From positions 3,534,001 to 3,598,000 of the forward strand of contig NZ_CP068760.1 in NCBI RefSeq assembly GCF_016775705.1: DNA of 64,000 nucleotides, written 5' to 3'. Every line of letters starts with the position of its first letter. Within the stretch, counting starts at the first letter, position 1. The notes under the pieces are model-generated. The model searched no databases and was not told the origin of the DNA. It saw only the letters and a program-made list of their open reading frames with translations. Below, in pieces: positions 46,018-52,959 of this stretch. The position numbers and the translations under genes were made by a program. The DNA is from Chryseobacterium cucumeris. GTDB taxonomy: Bacteria > Bacteroidota > Bacteroidia > Flavobacteriales > Weeksellaceae.

Positions 46018-46048
46018 AAAAAAAGCCCTCTCACGCTGTGAGAGGGCT
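46018..46048 (-). terminator. Attenuator 2 of the ilv operon
   Basis: Minus strand: 11-bp stem AGCCCTCTCAC / GTGAGAGGGCT, loop AGC, then a seven-base U-run, just before ilvE. The 5' arm and loop (UCUCACAG, plus 46036–46043) can pair instead with CUGUGAGA (plus 46077–46084), which overlaps the last codon and stop of leader peptide 2. That is an antiterminator covered by the ribosome only when it reaches the stop codon. Confidence 0.88.
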
Positions 46049-46078
46049 CAATATATGTACAGTCATACACCTTCCTTC

Positions 46079-46135
46079 TCACAGCCGTAAGGGAATAATA
46101 ATGACGATAATAATTACTGTTAATAAATGGTACAT
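46079..46135 (-). CDS. Leader peptide 2 of the ilv operon
   Basis: 18-codon frame MYHLLTVIIIVIIIPLRL with eight consecutive Val/Ile codons (GTA ATT ATT ATC GTC ATT ATT ATT) and four Leu codons. The stop overlaps the antiterminator of attenuator 2. The composition fits a sensor of charged tRNA-Ile, tRNA-Val and possibly tRNA-Leu. It is too short to be found by normal gene calling. Confidence 0.85.
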   Translation of the reverse strand: MYHLLTVIIIVIIIPLRL

Positions 46136-46162
46136 ACTTTTATACTATAAAAAATTAAAAAC

Positions 46163-46192
46163 AAAAAAACCGTTTCATAGTTGAAACGGTTT
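46163..46192 (-). terminator. Attenuator 1 of the ilv operon
   Basis: Minus strand: 11-bp stem AAACCGTTTCA / TGAAACGGTTT with a four-base loop, then a U-run. Its 5' arm (CCGUUUC, plus 46183–46189) can pair with GAAACGG (plus 46227–46233) at the end of leader peptide 1. Confidence 0.85.
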
Positions 46193-46218
46193 TATATATA
46201 ATTTAAATTAAAATCTAT

Positions 46219-46302
46219 TTAAAATGCCGTTTCCTTACTGTTGTTAATGACAACAGCAATAATAGAAATGACAATAATATTTTTCTGATTCGTAAAATTC
46301 AT
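46219..46302 (-). CDS. Leader peptide 1 of the ilv operon
   Basis: 27-codon frame whose centre reads IIVISIIAVVI: six Ile and three Val among eleven codons. The coding region also contains a pause hairpin CTGTTGT / ACAACAG (plus 46238–46256) and, near its end, the GAAACGG strand that competes with attenuator 1. This gives the classical 1:2, 2:3, 3:4 layout of amino-acid operon leaders. The ATG is only four bases after the −7 box. Confidence 0.85.
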   Translation of the reverse strand: MNFTNQKNIIVISIIAVVINNSKETAF

Positions 46303-46306
46303 ATTG

Positions 46307-46336
46307 CAAATGTATAAACTTTTTAATTACTCACAA
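46307..46336 (-). promoter_or_regulatory. Promoter of the ilv operon (TTG-N19-TACATTTG)
   Basis: Minus strand: TTG (plus 46334–46336, in CTTG) and TACATTTG (plus 46307–46314), exactly 19 bases apart, the preferred Bacteroidetes spacing. It lies in the gap behind folP, so the operon is transcribed on its own. Confidence 0.75.
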
Positions 46337-46352
46337 GTTTTTTTTGCACTTT

Positions 46353-47219
46353 TTATTTTTTTCGTAAAAAATGGTTCAGTGTTTCCTTTGCTTCAGCCAC
46401 ATCGTGAACCCTCAAAATTTTTGCTCCCTGTTCCAATACTTTCATGTGCAGTTTCTGTGTTTCCTCATTAATATCCAGCGGTGATTTTCCCAAAGGCCTG
46501 TAGATAAATGACTTTCTGGAAATCCCTATCAGCAAAGGAAATTTTCCGAATCCGAGATATTCAACTTCATGGATCATTTTCATCTGGTCTTCCACTGTTT
46601 TCCCGAAACCAAAACCGGGATCAAGAATGATATCATTCACTCCTTTTTCTAAAAGTTCTTTTGTTTTTTTAGCAAAATACTGGTTCACTTCCAGCGTAAT
46701 ATCTTCAAATTTTATTTTATCATGCATGGTTTCATAAGAAGGATTTACATGCATCAGAATGTAAGGCAACCTCGTTTCAGCAGCTGTATCAAACATTTCT
46801 GTATCATACTGACCTCCAGAAATATCATTAATCAGATCAATTCCTTCATTAAATCCAAATTTCACTGTTTCTGCATAAAAAGTATCCAGGGAAATCAGGG
46901 CTTCCGGAAATTCTTTTTTGATCAGAGAAATCAGATTTCCAATTCTGTTTTTTTCTTCGGCAGCACTTAAAAATTCGGCATTGGGACGTGTAGACTGAGG
47001 GCCAATATCCAGTATTTCTGCTCCATCTTTCAACAGTTTTTCGGCATGCTCCAGAGCTGCTTTTTCGTTATTGAATTTTCCGCCGTCAGAGAAAGAATCC
47101 GGAGTCAGGTTGAGAATTCCCATGATTTTTGGAGTGTCCAGTTGTACCAGTCTACCGTTGCAGTTGATTGAATGAGTTGGAGGGTTTGAGTGTGGGAGAG
47201 TTTTAGGGTTGGAGAGCAT
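46353..47219 (-). CDS. folP: Dihydropteroate synthase
   Basis: Joins pterin pyrophosphate and p-aminobenzoate in folate synthesis; target of sulfonamides. 288 residues with the family motifs MGILNLTPDSFSDGGKF, DIGPQSTRP, LINDISGGQYD, DPGFGFGKT and the final RVHD. The conserved part starts at INCNGRLVQLDTPK; the first 17 residues (MLSNPKTLPHSNPPTHS) are encoded by a dispersed CTCAAACTC/GAGTTTGAG-type repeat and look like an acquired extension. Confidence 0.95.
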   Translation of the reverse strand: MLSNPKTLPHSNPPTHSINCNGRLVQLDTPKIMGILNLTPDSFSDGGKFNNEKAALEHAEKLLKDGAEILDIGPQSTRPNAEFLSAAEEKNRIGNLISLIKKEFPEALISLDTFYAETVKFGFNEGIDLINDISGGQYDTEMFDTAAETRLPYILMHVNPSYETMHDKIKFEDITLEVNQYFAKKTKELLEKGVNDIILDPGFGFGKTVEDQMKMIHEVEYLGFGKFPLLIGISRKSFIYRPLGKSPLDINEETQKLHMKVLEQGAKILRVHDVAEAKETLNHFLRKK

Positions 47220-47469
47220 GAGATTATTATTGATGAGGGTAGATTATAAATGATGAATGATAATTGATGAATGATTTTTGTAATGCAAAATTAGTGATTT
47301 ATGAGTTTTAAATGAGAAATTAGAAGCTAGAAGTTAGAAGTGGACGTTTCACATACCATGCTCAAACACTCTCACCCTCAAACTCTCCGACGCTCCGACT
47401 CACAAACTCAGCTTATCAAATTGAAAAATCTAAAACCGAATTCGTATATTTGGAAGATTAAGAAGATTT
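47220..47469. other. Intergenic region made of dispersed repeats plus a promoter
   Basis: Contains ATGATGAATGAT-type words (about 47250–47275), an AGAAGCTAGAAGTTAGAAG element (47318–47340), and a CTCAAACACTCTCACCCTC stretch (47362–47392) related to the folP 5' end. It ends with the promoter of the DUF1599 gene. Confidence 0.55.
47421..47452 (+). promoter_or_regulatory. Promoter of the DUF1599–BT_3928 operon (TTG-N21-TATATTTG)
   Basis: TTG at 47421–47423 and TATATTTG at 47445–47452; the start codon follows 17 bases later. Confidence 0.55.
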
Positions 47470-48036
47470 ATGTTAAAAACATCAGTACAGTTCGAGAAAG
47501 TTATCAGTCAGTGCCGTGATCTTTTCGGCAAAAAATTGCAGGATTATGGTGCGGCATGGAGGGTTTTACGGCCAAGTTCCATTACAGATCAGATTTATAT
47601 CAAAGTGAACAGGATCCGTACGCTGCAAATGACTGATAAAAAAATGGTGGATGAGAGTGAAGAAGATGAATTTATCGCCATTGTGAACTATTCTATCATT
47701 GGACTTATCCAGCTGGAAAAGGGCCTTTCCAATGATTTTAATGAAAATAAGGAAGAAATTTTAGGTCTGTATGACAAATATTCCGGTGAAGCGAAAGCTT
47801 TAATGGAAAGAAAAAACCATGATTATGGTGAAGCATGGAGAGATATGAGGATTTCTTCGATTACGGATCTTATTTATCAAAAAGTATTGAGAACCAAACA
47901 GATTGAGGATAACCAGGGACAAACGATCGTTTCGGAAGGGCTTGATGCCAACTATTTCGACATGCTGAATTATGCCGTCTTCTGTCTGATCAAGTTCTCG
48001 GAAAAAGAAAATCAATTCGAACCCAAAAATATTTAA
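47470..48036 (+). CDS. DUF1599 (nucleotide-modification-associated) protein
   Basis: 188 residues built from two homologous halves: FGKKLQDYGAAWRVLRPSSI at about 19–38 and MERKNHDYGEAWRDMRISSI at about 110–129, each followed by (T)DQIYIKV or (T)DLIYQKV. So it is a tandem duplication of one DUF1599/Nmad1-like domain. The function is unproven; the family name comes from association with modified-base systems. In Bacteroidetes it typically stands beside folP, a DoxX-like BT_3928 protein and tpiA, exactly as here. Confidence 0.85.
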   Translation: MLKTSVQFEKVISQCRDLFGKKLQDYGAAWRVLRPSSITDQIYIKVNRIRTLQMTDKKMVDESEEDEFIAIVNYSIIGLIQLEKGLSNDFNENKEEILGLYDKYSGEAKALMERKNHDYGEAWRDMRISSITDLIYQKVLRTKQIEDNQGQTIVSEGLDANYFDMLNYAVFCLIKFSEKENQFEPKNI

Positions 48037-48037
48037 T

Positions 48038-49147
48038 ATGCTCAAAGGTTTATTACGCTTTATTATTGCTGTCATTTTTATCCTTTCAGGCTTTGTGAAA
48101 GCCGTGGATCTGGTAGGTTTTTCTTTCAAAATGGAAGAATATTTCTCTCCTGCTGTTTTCAATATGCCGTTTTTTGAAAAGTTTGCCCTGCTGTTTTCTA
48201 TTATTGTGGTGGTACTGGAGCTTTTCTTAGGATTTATGCTGCTGCTTAAATTAAAGCTTAAATTTACCTTATCCGTATTAATTGCACTTTGTATTTTCTT
48301 TGGATTTCTGACATTTTATTCGGCTTATTTCAATGTGGTAACAGATTGTGGATGCTTTGGAGATGCCATCAAATTTACTCCATGGCAGAGCTTCCTTAAA
48401 GATGTTATCCTTTTGATAGGATTGATTCTATTATTCATTCTGTACAGAAAAGAATTCCGTAAAAAAGATGAGTATGGAGTTACTTCAAAAGAGTCTTCCC
48501 ATACGTTCCAATATATCCTTTTAACAGTCTTTTCTTTAGGAATGATTTATGTTATGGCACAGGGAATCATGCATGAACCGATCATTGATTTCCGTGATTA
48601 TAAAATCGGGACAGATATTAAAGGTGAAAAAGCTAAAATTGACAAAAACCCTTCTGAATATAAGACATTTTACTCCCTGAAAAACGAAAAAACAGGACAG
48701 GTAGTAAAGGTAAATCAGGATGATTATATCAAAAAAACAGAATATTGGGCAGAAGGTTCTCCGTGGAAAATTGAAGATGGAAAAAATGAATCTGTATTGA
48801 TCAAGGAAGGTTACAAATCTGAAATTGTAAAATTTAAGATTGAAGATCCTACAGGAATGGAAGTTACCAATGAGATCATCAACGCTCCAAAAGCTGTTCT
48901 GGTGTTCTCCTATCATCCAAAAGAAATCCCTGCTGACCTGCTTCAGAAAGTGGAGGCAAAAATAAATGCACAGAAAGGTGCTCTTATCTACGGAGTTTCA
49001 ACAGAACCGAATACTTTTAAAACCATCAAAAATGTACTAATGGACGGAACTGCCATTAAAACAATAGCAAGAAGCAACCCGTTTGTACTGATTCTTGAGA
49101 ATGGAAAAATTGTAGATAAACAACCTGCAAAGGACTACGTTAATTAA
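48038..49147 (+). CDS. BT_3928-family DoxX-like membrane protein
   Basis: 369 residues. The N-terminal ~150 residues have four hydrophobic helices of DoxX type (LLRFIIAVIFILSGFVKAVD; FALLFSIIVVVLELFLGFML), with VTDCGCFGDAIKFTPW between helices, the MauE-like cysteine motif. A fifth helix follows (FQYILLTVFSLGMIYVMAQG), then a C-terminal extracytoplasmic region ending in a thioredoxin-like segment (KAVLVFSYHPKEIP to NPFVLILENGKI). Suggests a membrane redox or disulfide role. Starts two bases after the DUF1599 gene. Confidence 0.85.
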   Translation: MLKGLLRFIIAVIFILSGFVKAVDLVGFSFKMEEYFSPAVFNMPFFEKFALLFSIIVVVLELFLGFMLLLKLKLKFTLSVLIALCIFFGFLTFYSAYFNVVTDCGCFGDAIKFTPWQSFLKDVILLIGLILLFILYRKEFRKKDEYGVTSKESSHTFQYILLTVFSLGMIYVMAQGIMHEPIIDFRDYKIGTDIKGEKAKIDKNPSEYKTFYSLKNEKTGQVVKVNQDDYIKKTEYWAEGSPWKIEDGKNESVLIKEGYKSEIVKFKIEDPTGMEVTNEIINAPKAVLVFSYHPKEIPADLLQKVEAKINAQKGALIYGVSTEPNTFKTIKNVLMDGTAIKTIARSNPFVLILENGKIVDKQPAKDYVN

Positions 49148-49203
49148 TTATAAATGATGAATGATGAACGATAAATGATCTTTTTGACGAGAGCCAATCG
49201 TTG

Positions 49204-49266
49204 ATCAATTATCAATTATCAATTATCAATTATCAATTATCAATTATCAATTATCAATTATCAATT
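49204..49266. repeat. Nine tandem copies of the heptamer ATCAATT
   Basis: Nine perfect copies (63 bases), ending 38 bases before the TerB-like gene. Preceded by degenerate AATGATGAATGATGAACG sequence. Confidence 0.95.
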
Positions 49267-49304
49267 ATCAAATTTAAACACTAAACTTAAACATATAAAA
49301 GCTC

Positions 49305-49652
49305 ATGCAAAAATCAAATAAATCAATCGCCGGCTATCATTTATTAATGATTCTTTCTTCTGTGGACGGAGAGTTTGCCCCTGAGGAAGGAATGCTGGTA
49401 CAGCAATACCTGGCGGATGAATTTCCTTTCAGAATGAACCTTGACAATGAATTGGATACATTGGCCCTTTTACAGCCTGAGGAATGGAAAGATCATTTTG
49501 AGTTCCATGCAAGATGTTTCCATGATGATTCTACAGAGGATGAACGTGTGAAATTTGTTCAGTTTGCAAAATCTTTGATCAAAGCAGACAATAAAGTAAC
49601 TGAGGAAGAGCACACCTTCTATGTTCTACTGAAAAACCTTTGGGGATTATAA
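49305..49652 (+). CDS. TerB-like protein
   Basis: 115 residues, all-helical, of the TerB/DjlA-N type: LLMILSSVDGEFAPEEGMLV and, later, FAKSLIKADNKVTEEEHTFY are the two acidic metal-binding-like DG(E)FxxEE motifs of the fold. No other ter genes are nearby, so tellurite resistance is not implied; stand-alone TerB proteins are of unknown function. It sits 40 bases upstream of tpiA, probably in one transcript. Confidence 0.8.
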   Translation: MQKSNKSIAGYHLLMILSSVDGEFAPEEGMLVQQYLADEFPFRMNLDNELDTLALLQPEEWKDHFEFHARCFHDDSTEDERVKFVQFAKSLIKADNKVTEEEHTFYVLLKNLWGL

Positions 49653-49692
49653 ACCATTACGAAAAAATAAAATAAATCTATATCTAAATCTT

Positions 49693-50451
49693 ATGAGAAG
49701 AAAAATAGTTGCAGGAAACTGGAAAATGAACAAAAATGTAATTGATGCACAACAATTAATGATTCAGTTACTAAGCTATAAAAACAATAACGCTACCAAC
49801 TGTGAAGTTTGGATTGCTCCGCCAGCATTGTATTTGATGATGGCGAAAGATATTTTTGAAAAGGATGAGATCGGTGTATTTTCTCAGGATATGAGCGAGC
49901 ATGAAAGCGGCGCTTATACTGGTGAAATTTCTGCAGATATGCTGGAATCTATCGATGCTACCGGTTCATTAATCGGGCATTCTGAAAGAAGGCAATATCA
50001 CGGAGAAACAGATTCTCACTGTAACAGAAAGATCAAACTGGCTCTTGATAAAGGTCTTATTCCTGTTTACTGTAATGGAGAAACACTTGAACAGAGAAAA
50101 GCAGGGCAACACCTTGAAGTCGTAAAAAACCAGACTGAAGTAGCTCTTTTCACGCTTTCTGCTGAAGAAATCAAAAAAGTGGTGATTGCTTACGAACCGG
50201 TTTGGGCTATCGGAACAGGAGAAACAGCAAGTCCGGAGCAGGCTCAGGAAATCCATGCTCACATCAGAAATATTATTGCTTCAAAATACGGACAGGAAGT
50301 TGCTGACGAAGTTTCTATTCTTTACGGAGGTTCTGTAAAACCAGACAATGCAAAAGAAATCTTCTCTCAGCCGGATATTGACGGAGGTCTTATCGGAGGA
50401 GCGGCTTTGAAACTGGAAGACTTCTCTAAAATCATTGAAGCTTTTAACTAA
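49693..50451 (+). CDS. tpiA: Triosephosphate isomerase
   Basis: Interconverts dihydroxyacetone phosphate and glyceraldehyde 3-phosphate in glycolysis. 252 residues: catalytic Lys in AGNWKMNKN, His in LIGHSERR, Glu in YEPVWAIGTGETASPEQAQE, and phosphate loop LYGGSVKPDNA with GGLIGGAAL. Terminator directly follows. Confidence 0.98.
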   Translation: MRRKIVAGNWKMNKNVIDAQQLMIQLLSYKNNNATNCEVWIAPPALYLMMAKDIFEKDEIGVFSQDMSEHESGAYTGEISADMLESIDATGSLIGHSERRQYHGETDSHCNRKIKLALDKGLIPVYCNGETLEQRKAGQHLEVVKNQTEVALFTLSAEEIKKVVIAYEPVWAIGTGETASPEQAQEIHAHIRNIIASKYGQEVADEVSILYGGSVKPDNAKEIFSQPDIDGGLIGGAALKLEDFSKIIEAFN

Positions 50452-50472
50452 AATTTCATTTAGATAAAAATA

Positions 50473-50508
50473 AAAACGGCGGAATCTTCGATTCCGCCGT
50501 TTTCCGTT
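50473..50508. terminator. Bidirectional terminator
   Basis: Perfect 14-bp stem AAAACGGCGGAATC / GATTCCGCCGTTTT with loop TTC between the convergent tpiA and phytase-like genes. Confidence 0.9.
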
Positions 50509-50520
50509 AAAAAAATCTAA

Positions 50521-51795
50521 TTATTGAATATCGACTACATACATTGTTCCCTTGTCTACTTTACCCGTTTTAGGTAAAATTTTGGCTTTTGGATTTCCGT
50601 TTCCATCATCTACCACTCCAAAGTCATCATCATTGAAAACAGCCAGTTTATTATTTCCCAGATAAACAATTCCCTCGAATTTATCATGTTCATAACCCAG
50701 TTTTGCTACCAGATCTACGGCTAATGTTTTTGTAACAGCTTTTATCCCGGCATTGGTAATTTCGTCCCATGAACATTGTTCTAAAGCTTTTCCATTGATT
50801 TTCATTCCGTCAACAGCGCTGATATCGGCTCCGTTTACATCTGTTGCATTGCTCAGATTGATTCTGTATACTTTTTTGATTCCGCCCTGGGAACCGAAAT
50901 TTCCATCTCTTTCAATCACCAGGAATTCACTGTTACTTATTGCTGTAATATCACAAACCGAATCAGTAGCACCTCCATCCTGCTTATATAGAAACTGTTT
51001 AGTCTGCCCTGTAACAGTATCAAATGTGACAATTCTCGTTAAAGTTTTATTGGTAGCCAATGCCTTACTGGGAACATACATCATCGACTGCATGGTTCCT
51101 ATCAGCGTTCTTCCGTCCGGGCTCATACAAAGCCCCTCCATTCCTCTGTTGGCTCTTCTTTTCGCTAAAACAGCAGGTAACTTTCTTGGTCCTGTATTTA
51201 CTCCGATAGGGCTTATTCTTTCCATCTCCATTCCATCTGCACTGTAATGGACGATATGCGGTCCGTATTCATCGGAAACCCAGAATGTACCGTCAGCGGC
51301 AGCAACAATACTTTCGCTGTCAAGACCATACTGATCAGTACCTAAGACATTTCCGGAAGCATCATACGCGATCTCACCTGTACTTCCCATTCCTGAAGGG
51401 TTTGGAAGACCTGTAACAGGCTGCCCGGAAGGATTTTTAAGTTTAATATATTTGATGACCTCTACATTTCCGTCGGCATTGATTTTAAAATGCATAATAG
51501 TTGGAGTGAAATTAGGAGCAAGAAACTTTTTTCCATTCTGGAAGTCCGTATTGGGACCTCTGTCTGTAATGACATAGAACTCCCCTTTTCTTGTTGGATG
51601 AGCGGCAGCACCGGAACCAAAACCTCCGTTGATAACATCCACTCCGTTTATAGTAGCCAGTTTTGTAAAGGGAAACTCCTGAGGCAGTTTGGAATAATTA
51701 ATATCCTGATTAATTATGGCTGTATCATCATCACTTTTACATGAAGCCCATACTGCCAGCACGACTGCAGACCATAGTAATTTTTTCATATTCAC
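50521..51795 (-). CDS. Phytase-like esterase-domain lipoprotein
   Basis: 424 residues. Lipoprotein signal (WASC, Cys19), then a domain resembling the 'esterase-like activity of phytase' family: GGFGSGAAAHPTRKGEFYVI, TDRGPNTD, SEDEYGP-like VSDEYGPHIVHY, RGMEGLCMSPDGRTLIG, and DKFEGIVYLGNNKLAVFNDD near the end. It would fold as a six-bladed propeller in the periplasm or on the outer membrane. Actual substrate unknown; phosphate scavenging is a guess from the family name. Confidence 0.82.
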   Translation of the reverse strand: MNMKKLLWSAVVLAVWASCKSDDDTAIINQDINYSKLPQEFPFTKLATINGVDVINGGFGSGAAAHPTRKGEFYVITDRGPNTDFQNGKKFLAPNFTPTIMHFKINADGNVEVIKYIKLKNPSGQPVTGLPNPSGMGSTGEIAYDASGNVLGTDQYGLDSESIVAAADGTFWVSDEYGPHIVHYSADGMEMERISPIGVNTGPRKLPAVLAKRRANRGMEGLCMSPDGRTLIGTMQSMMYVPSKALATNKTLTRIVTFDTVTGQTKQFLYKQDGGATDSVCDITAISNSEFLVIERDGNFGSQGGIKKVYRINLSNATDVNGADISAVDGMKINGKALEQCSWDEITNAGIKAVTKTLAVDLVAKLGYEHDKFEGIVYLGNNKLAVFNDDDFGVVDDGNGNPKAKILPKTGKVDKGTMYVVDIQ

Positions 51796-51888
51796 TTTTA
51801 TGGCTGCGAAAGTATAAATCGATTGTAAACTGATCTTAAATATAATGATAATTGTTTTTTAACAATACTGATGAATGTGCTATTTACA

Positions 51889-52088
51889 ACCACCCCGTCA
51901 AAAATTCTTTGAATTTTTGCCACCCCTCCGGAGGATGGGAATTTTTACGTCTTCAGTTGGAATTTGGCCAGCATTGTAGATTTCTTGTGAAGTATTTTTT
52001 TCGGGATTATTGCGGCCGGATTTCTTCGGAATGATAAGCTGTATGGATAAACCTCCATTCCAATTGTGTCATTCTGCAGAATCTAAAT
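51889..52088 (-). repeat. Gene-less GACGGGGTGGT element, copy B
   Basis: Read on the minus strand: AGATTCTGCAGAATGACACA, ATTGGAATG, a variable middle, CATTCCGAAGAAATC, CCAACTGAAGACGT, then AATTCCCATCCTCCGGAGGGG, TGGCAAAAATTCAAAG, AATTTTTGACGGGGTGGTT. The last ~60 bases match the inverted-repeat ends of the DUF559 cassette; the whole matches copy C at 63490–63676 in order. Confidence 0.8.
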
Positions 52089-52112
52089 AGTGAAATTTAA
52101 AATATCATCCAA

Positions 52113-52142
52113 CAAAAAAACCGCACCAGATTGGGTGCGGTT
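52113..52142 (-). terminator. Intrinsic terminator of clpP
   Basis: Minus strand: stem AACCGCACC / GGTGCGGTT followed by a seven-base U-run. Confidence 0.88.
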
Positions 52143-52161
52143 CTCATGATTATATCATCAA

Positions 52162-52848
52162 TTATTTTTTCTCAGTAGATCTTTGTAAAACCTCATCTAC
52201 CATTCCGTAACCTTTAGCTTCTTCAGAAGTCATCCAGTAATCTCTGTCAGAAGATTTTTCTACCCACTCATACGTTTGTCCTGAGTGATGACCGATGATT
52301 TCATAAAGCTCCTGCTTCAGTTTCAACATTTCTCTTAAGTTGATCTCCATATCAGAAGCAACTCCCTGAGCACCTCCTGAAGGCTGGTGGATCATTACTC
52401 TTGAATGCTTAAGCGCAGAACGTTTTCCTTTTTCTCCGGCAACCAGTAATACAGCTCCCATTGAAGCAGCCATACCTGTACAGATTGTCGCTACATCCGG
52501 CTTGATGATCTGCATGGTGTCATAAATACCCAGACCCGCATATACACTACCACCAGGAGAGTTGATGTAGATCTGAATATCTTTTGAAGGGTCAGCACTT
52601 TCCAGGAATAAAAGCTGAGCCGTAACGATGTTTGCTACCTGATCATCAATACCTGTTCCCAGGAAGATAATTCTGTCCATCATCAGACGGGAGAAAACGT
52701 CCATCTGAGCAACGTTCAATCTTCTTTCTTCCATGATGTACGGAGTAAGATTCGTTGGGCCATACATTCCCATATACTGATCGGTAACCAAACCGTTGTT
52801 TCCTAAATGTTTTACAGAGAAGTCTCTGAATTCCTTTTTAATGTCCAT
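52162..52848 (-). CDS. clpP: ATP-dependent Clp protease proteolytic subunit
   Basis: Serine protease barrel that degrades proteins fed by Clp ATPases. 228 residues. Catalytic Ser in GMAASMGAVLL, His in RVMIHQPSGG, and oxyanion segment INSPGGSVYAGLGIYD; C-terminal SDRDYWMTSEEAKGYGMVDE is characteristic and includes the catalytic Asp region. The clpX and tig genes are not adjacent. It lies 111 bases downstream of dnaG. Confidence 0.97.
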   Translation of the reverse strand: MDIKKEFRDFSVKHLGNNGLVTDQYMGMYGPTNLTPYIMEERRLNVAQMDVFSRLMMDRIIFLGTGIDDQVANIVTAQLLFLESADPSKDIQIYINSPGGSVYAGLGIYDTMQIIKPDVATICTGMAASMGAVLLVAGEKGKRSALKHSRVMIHQPSGGAQGVASDMEINLREMLKLKQELYEIIGHHSGQTYEWVEKSSDRDYWMTSEEAKGYGMVDEVLQRSTEKK

Positions 52849-52959
52849 ATTTCTATTATGTATTATTTTTTAAATATTCTCGAAGTTTAAATTACAATAT
52901 TTATTCCTAAAATTTTATAGGACTTTTTGTCACAGAATATCCAAAAATCTGACTCTTGT

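Larger units (their letters stand above)
51796..52161. other. Intergenic region dominated by a dispersed repeat
   Basis: Holds the 200-base dispersed element (51889–52088) and the clpP terminator (52113–52142). Nothing else recognised. Confidence 0.7.

Noticed and set aside
45984..46082. N-terminal extension of ilvE
   Set aside because: Would be encoded by the attenuator hairpin and its U-run; the conserved protein begins near the ATG at 45983.
49305..49652. Tellurite-resistance locus
   Set aside because: Only a TerB-like fold is present; no terC, terD or terZ genes accompany it.
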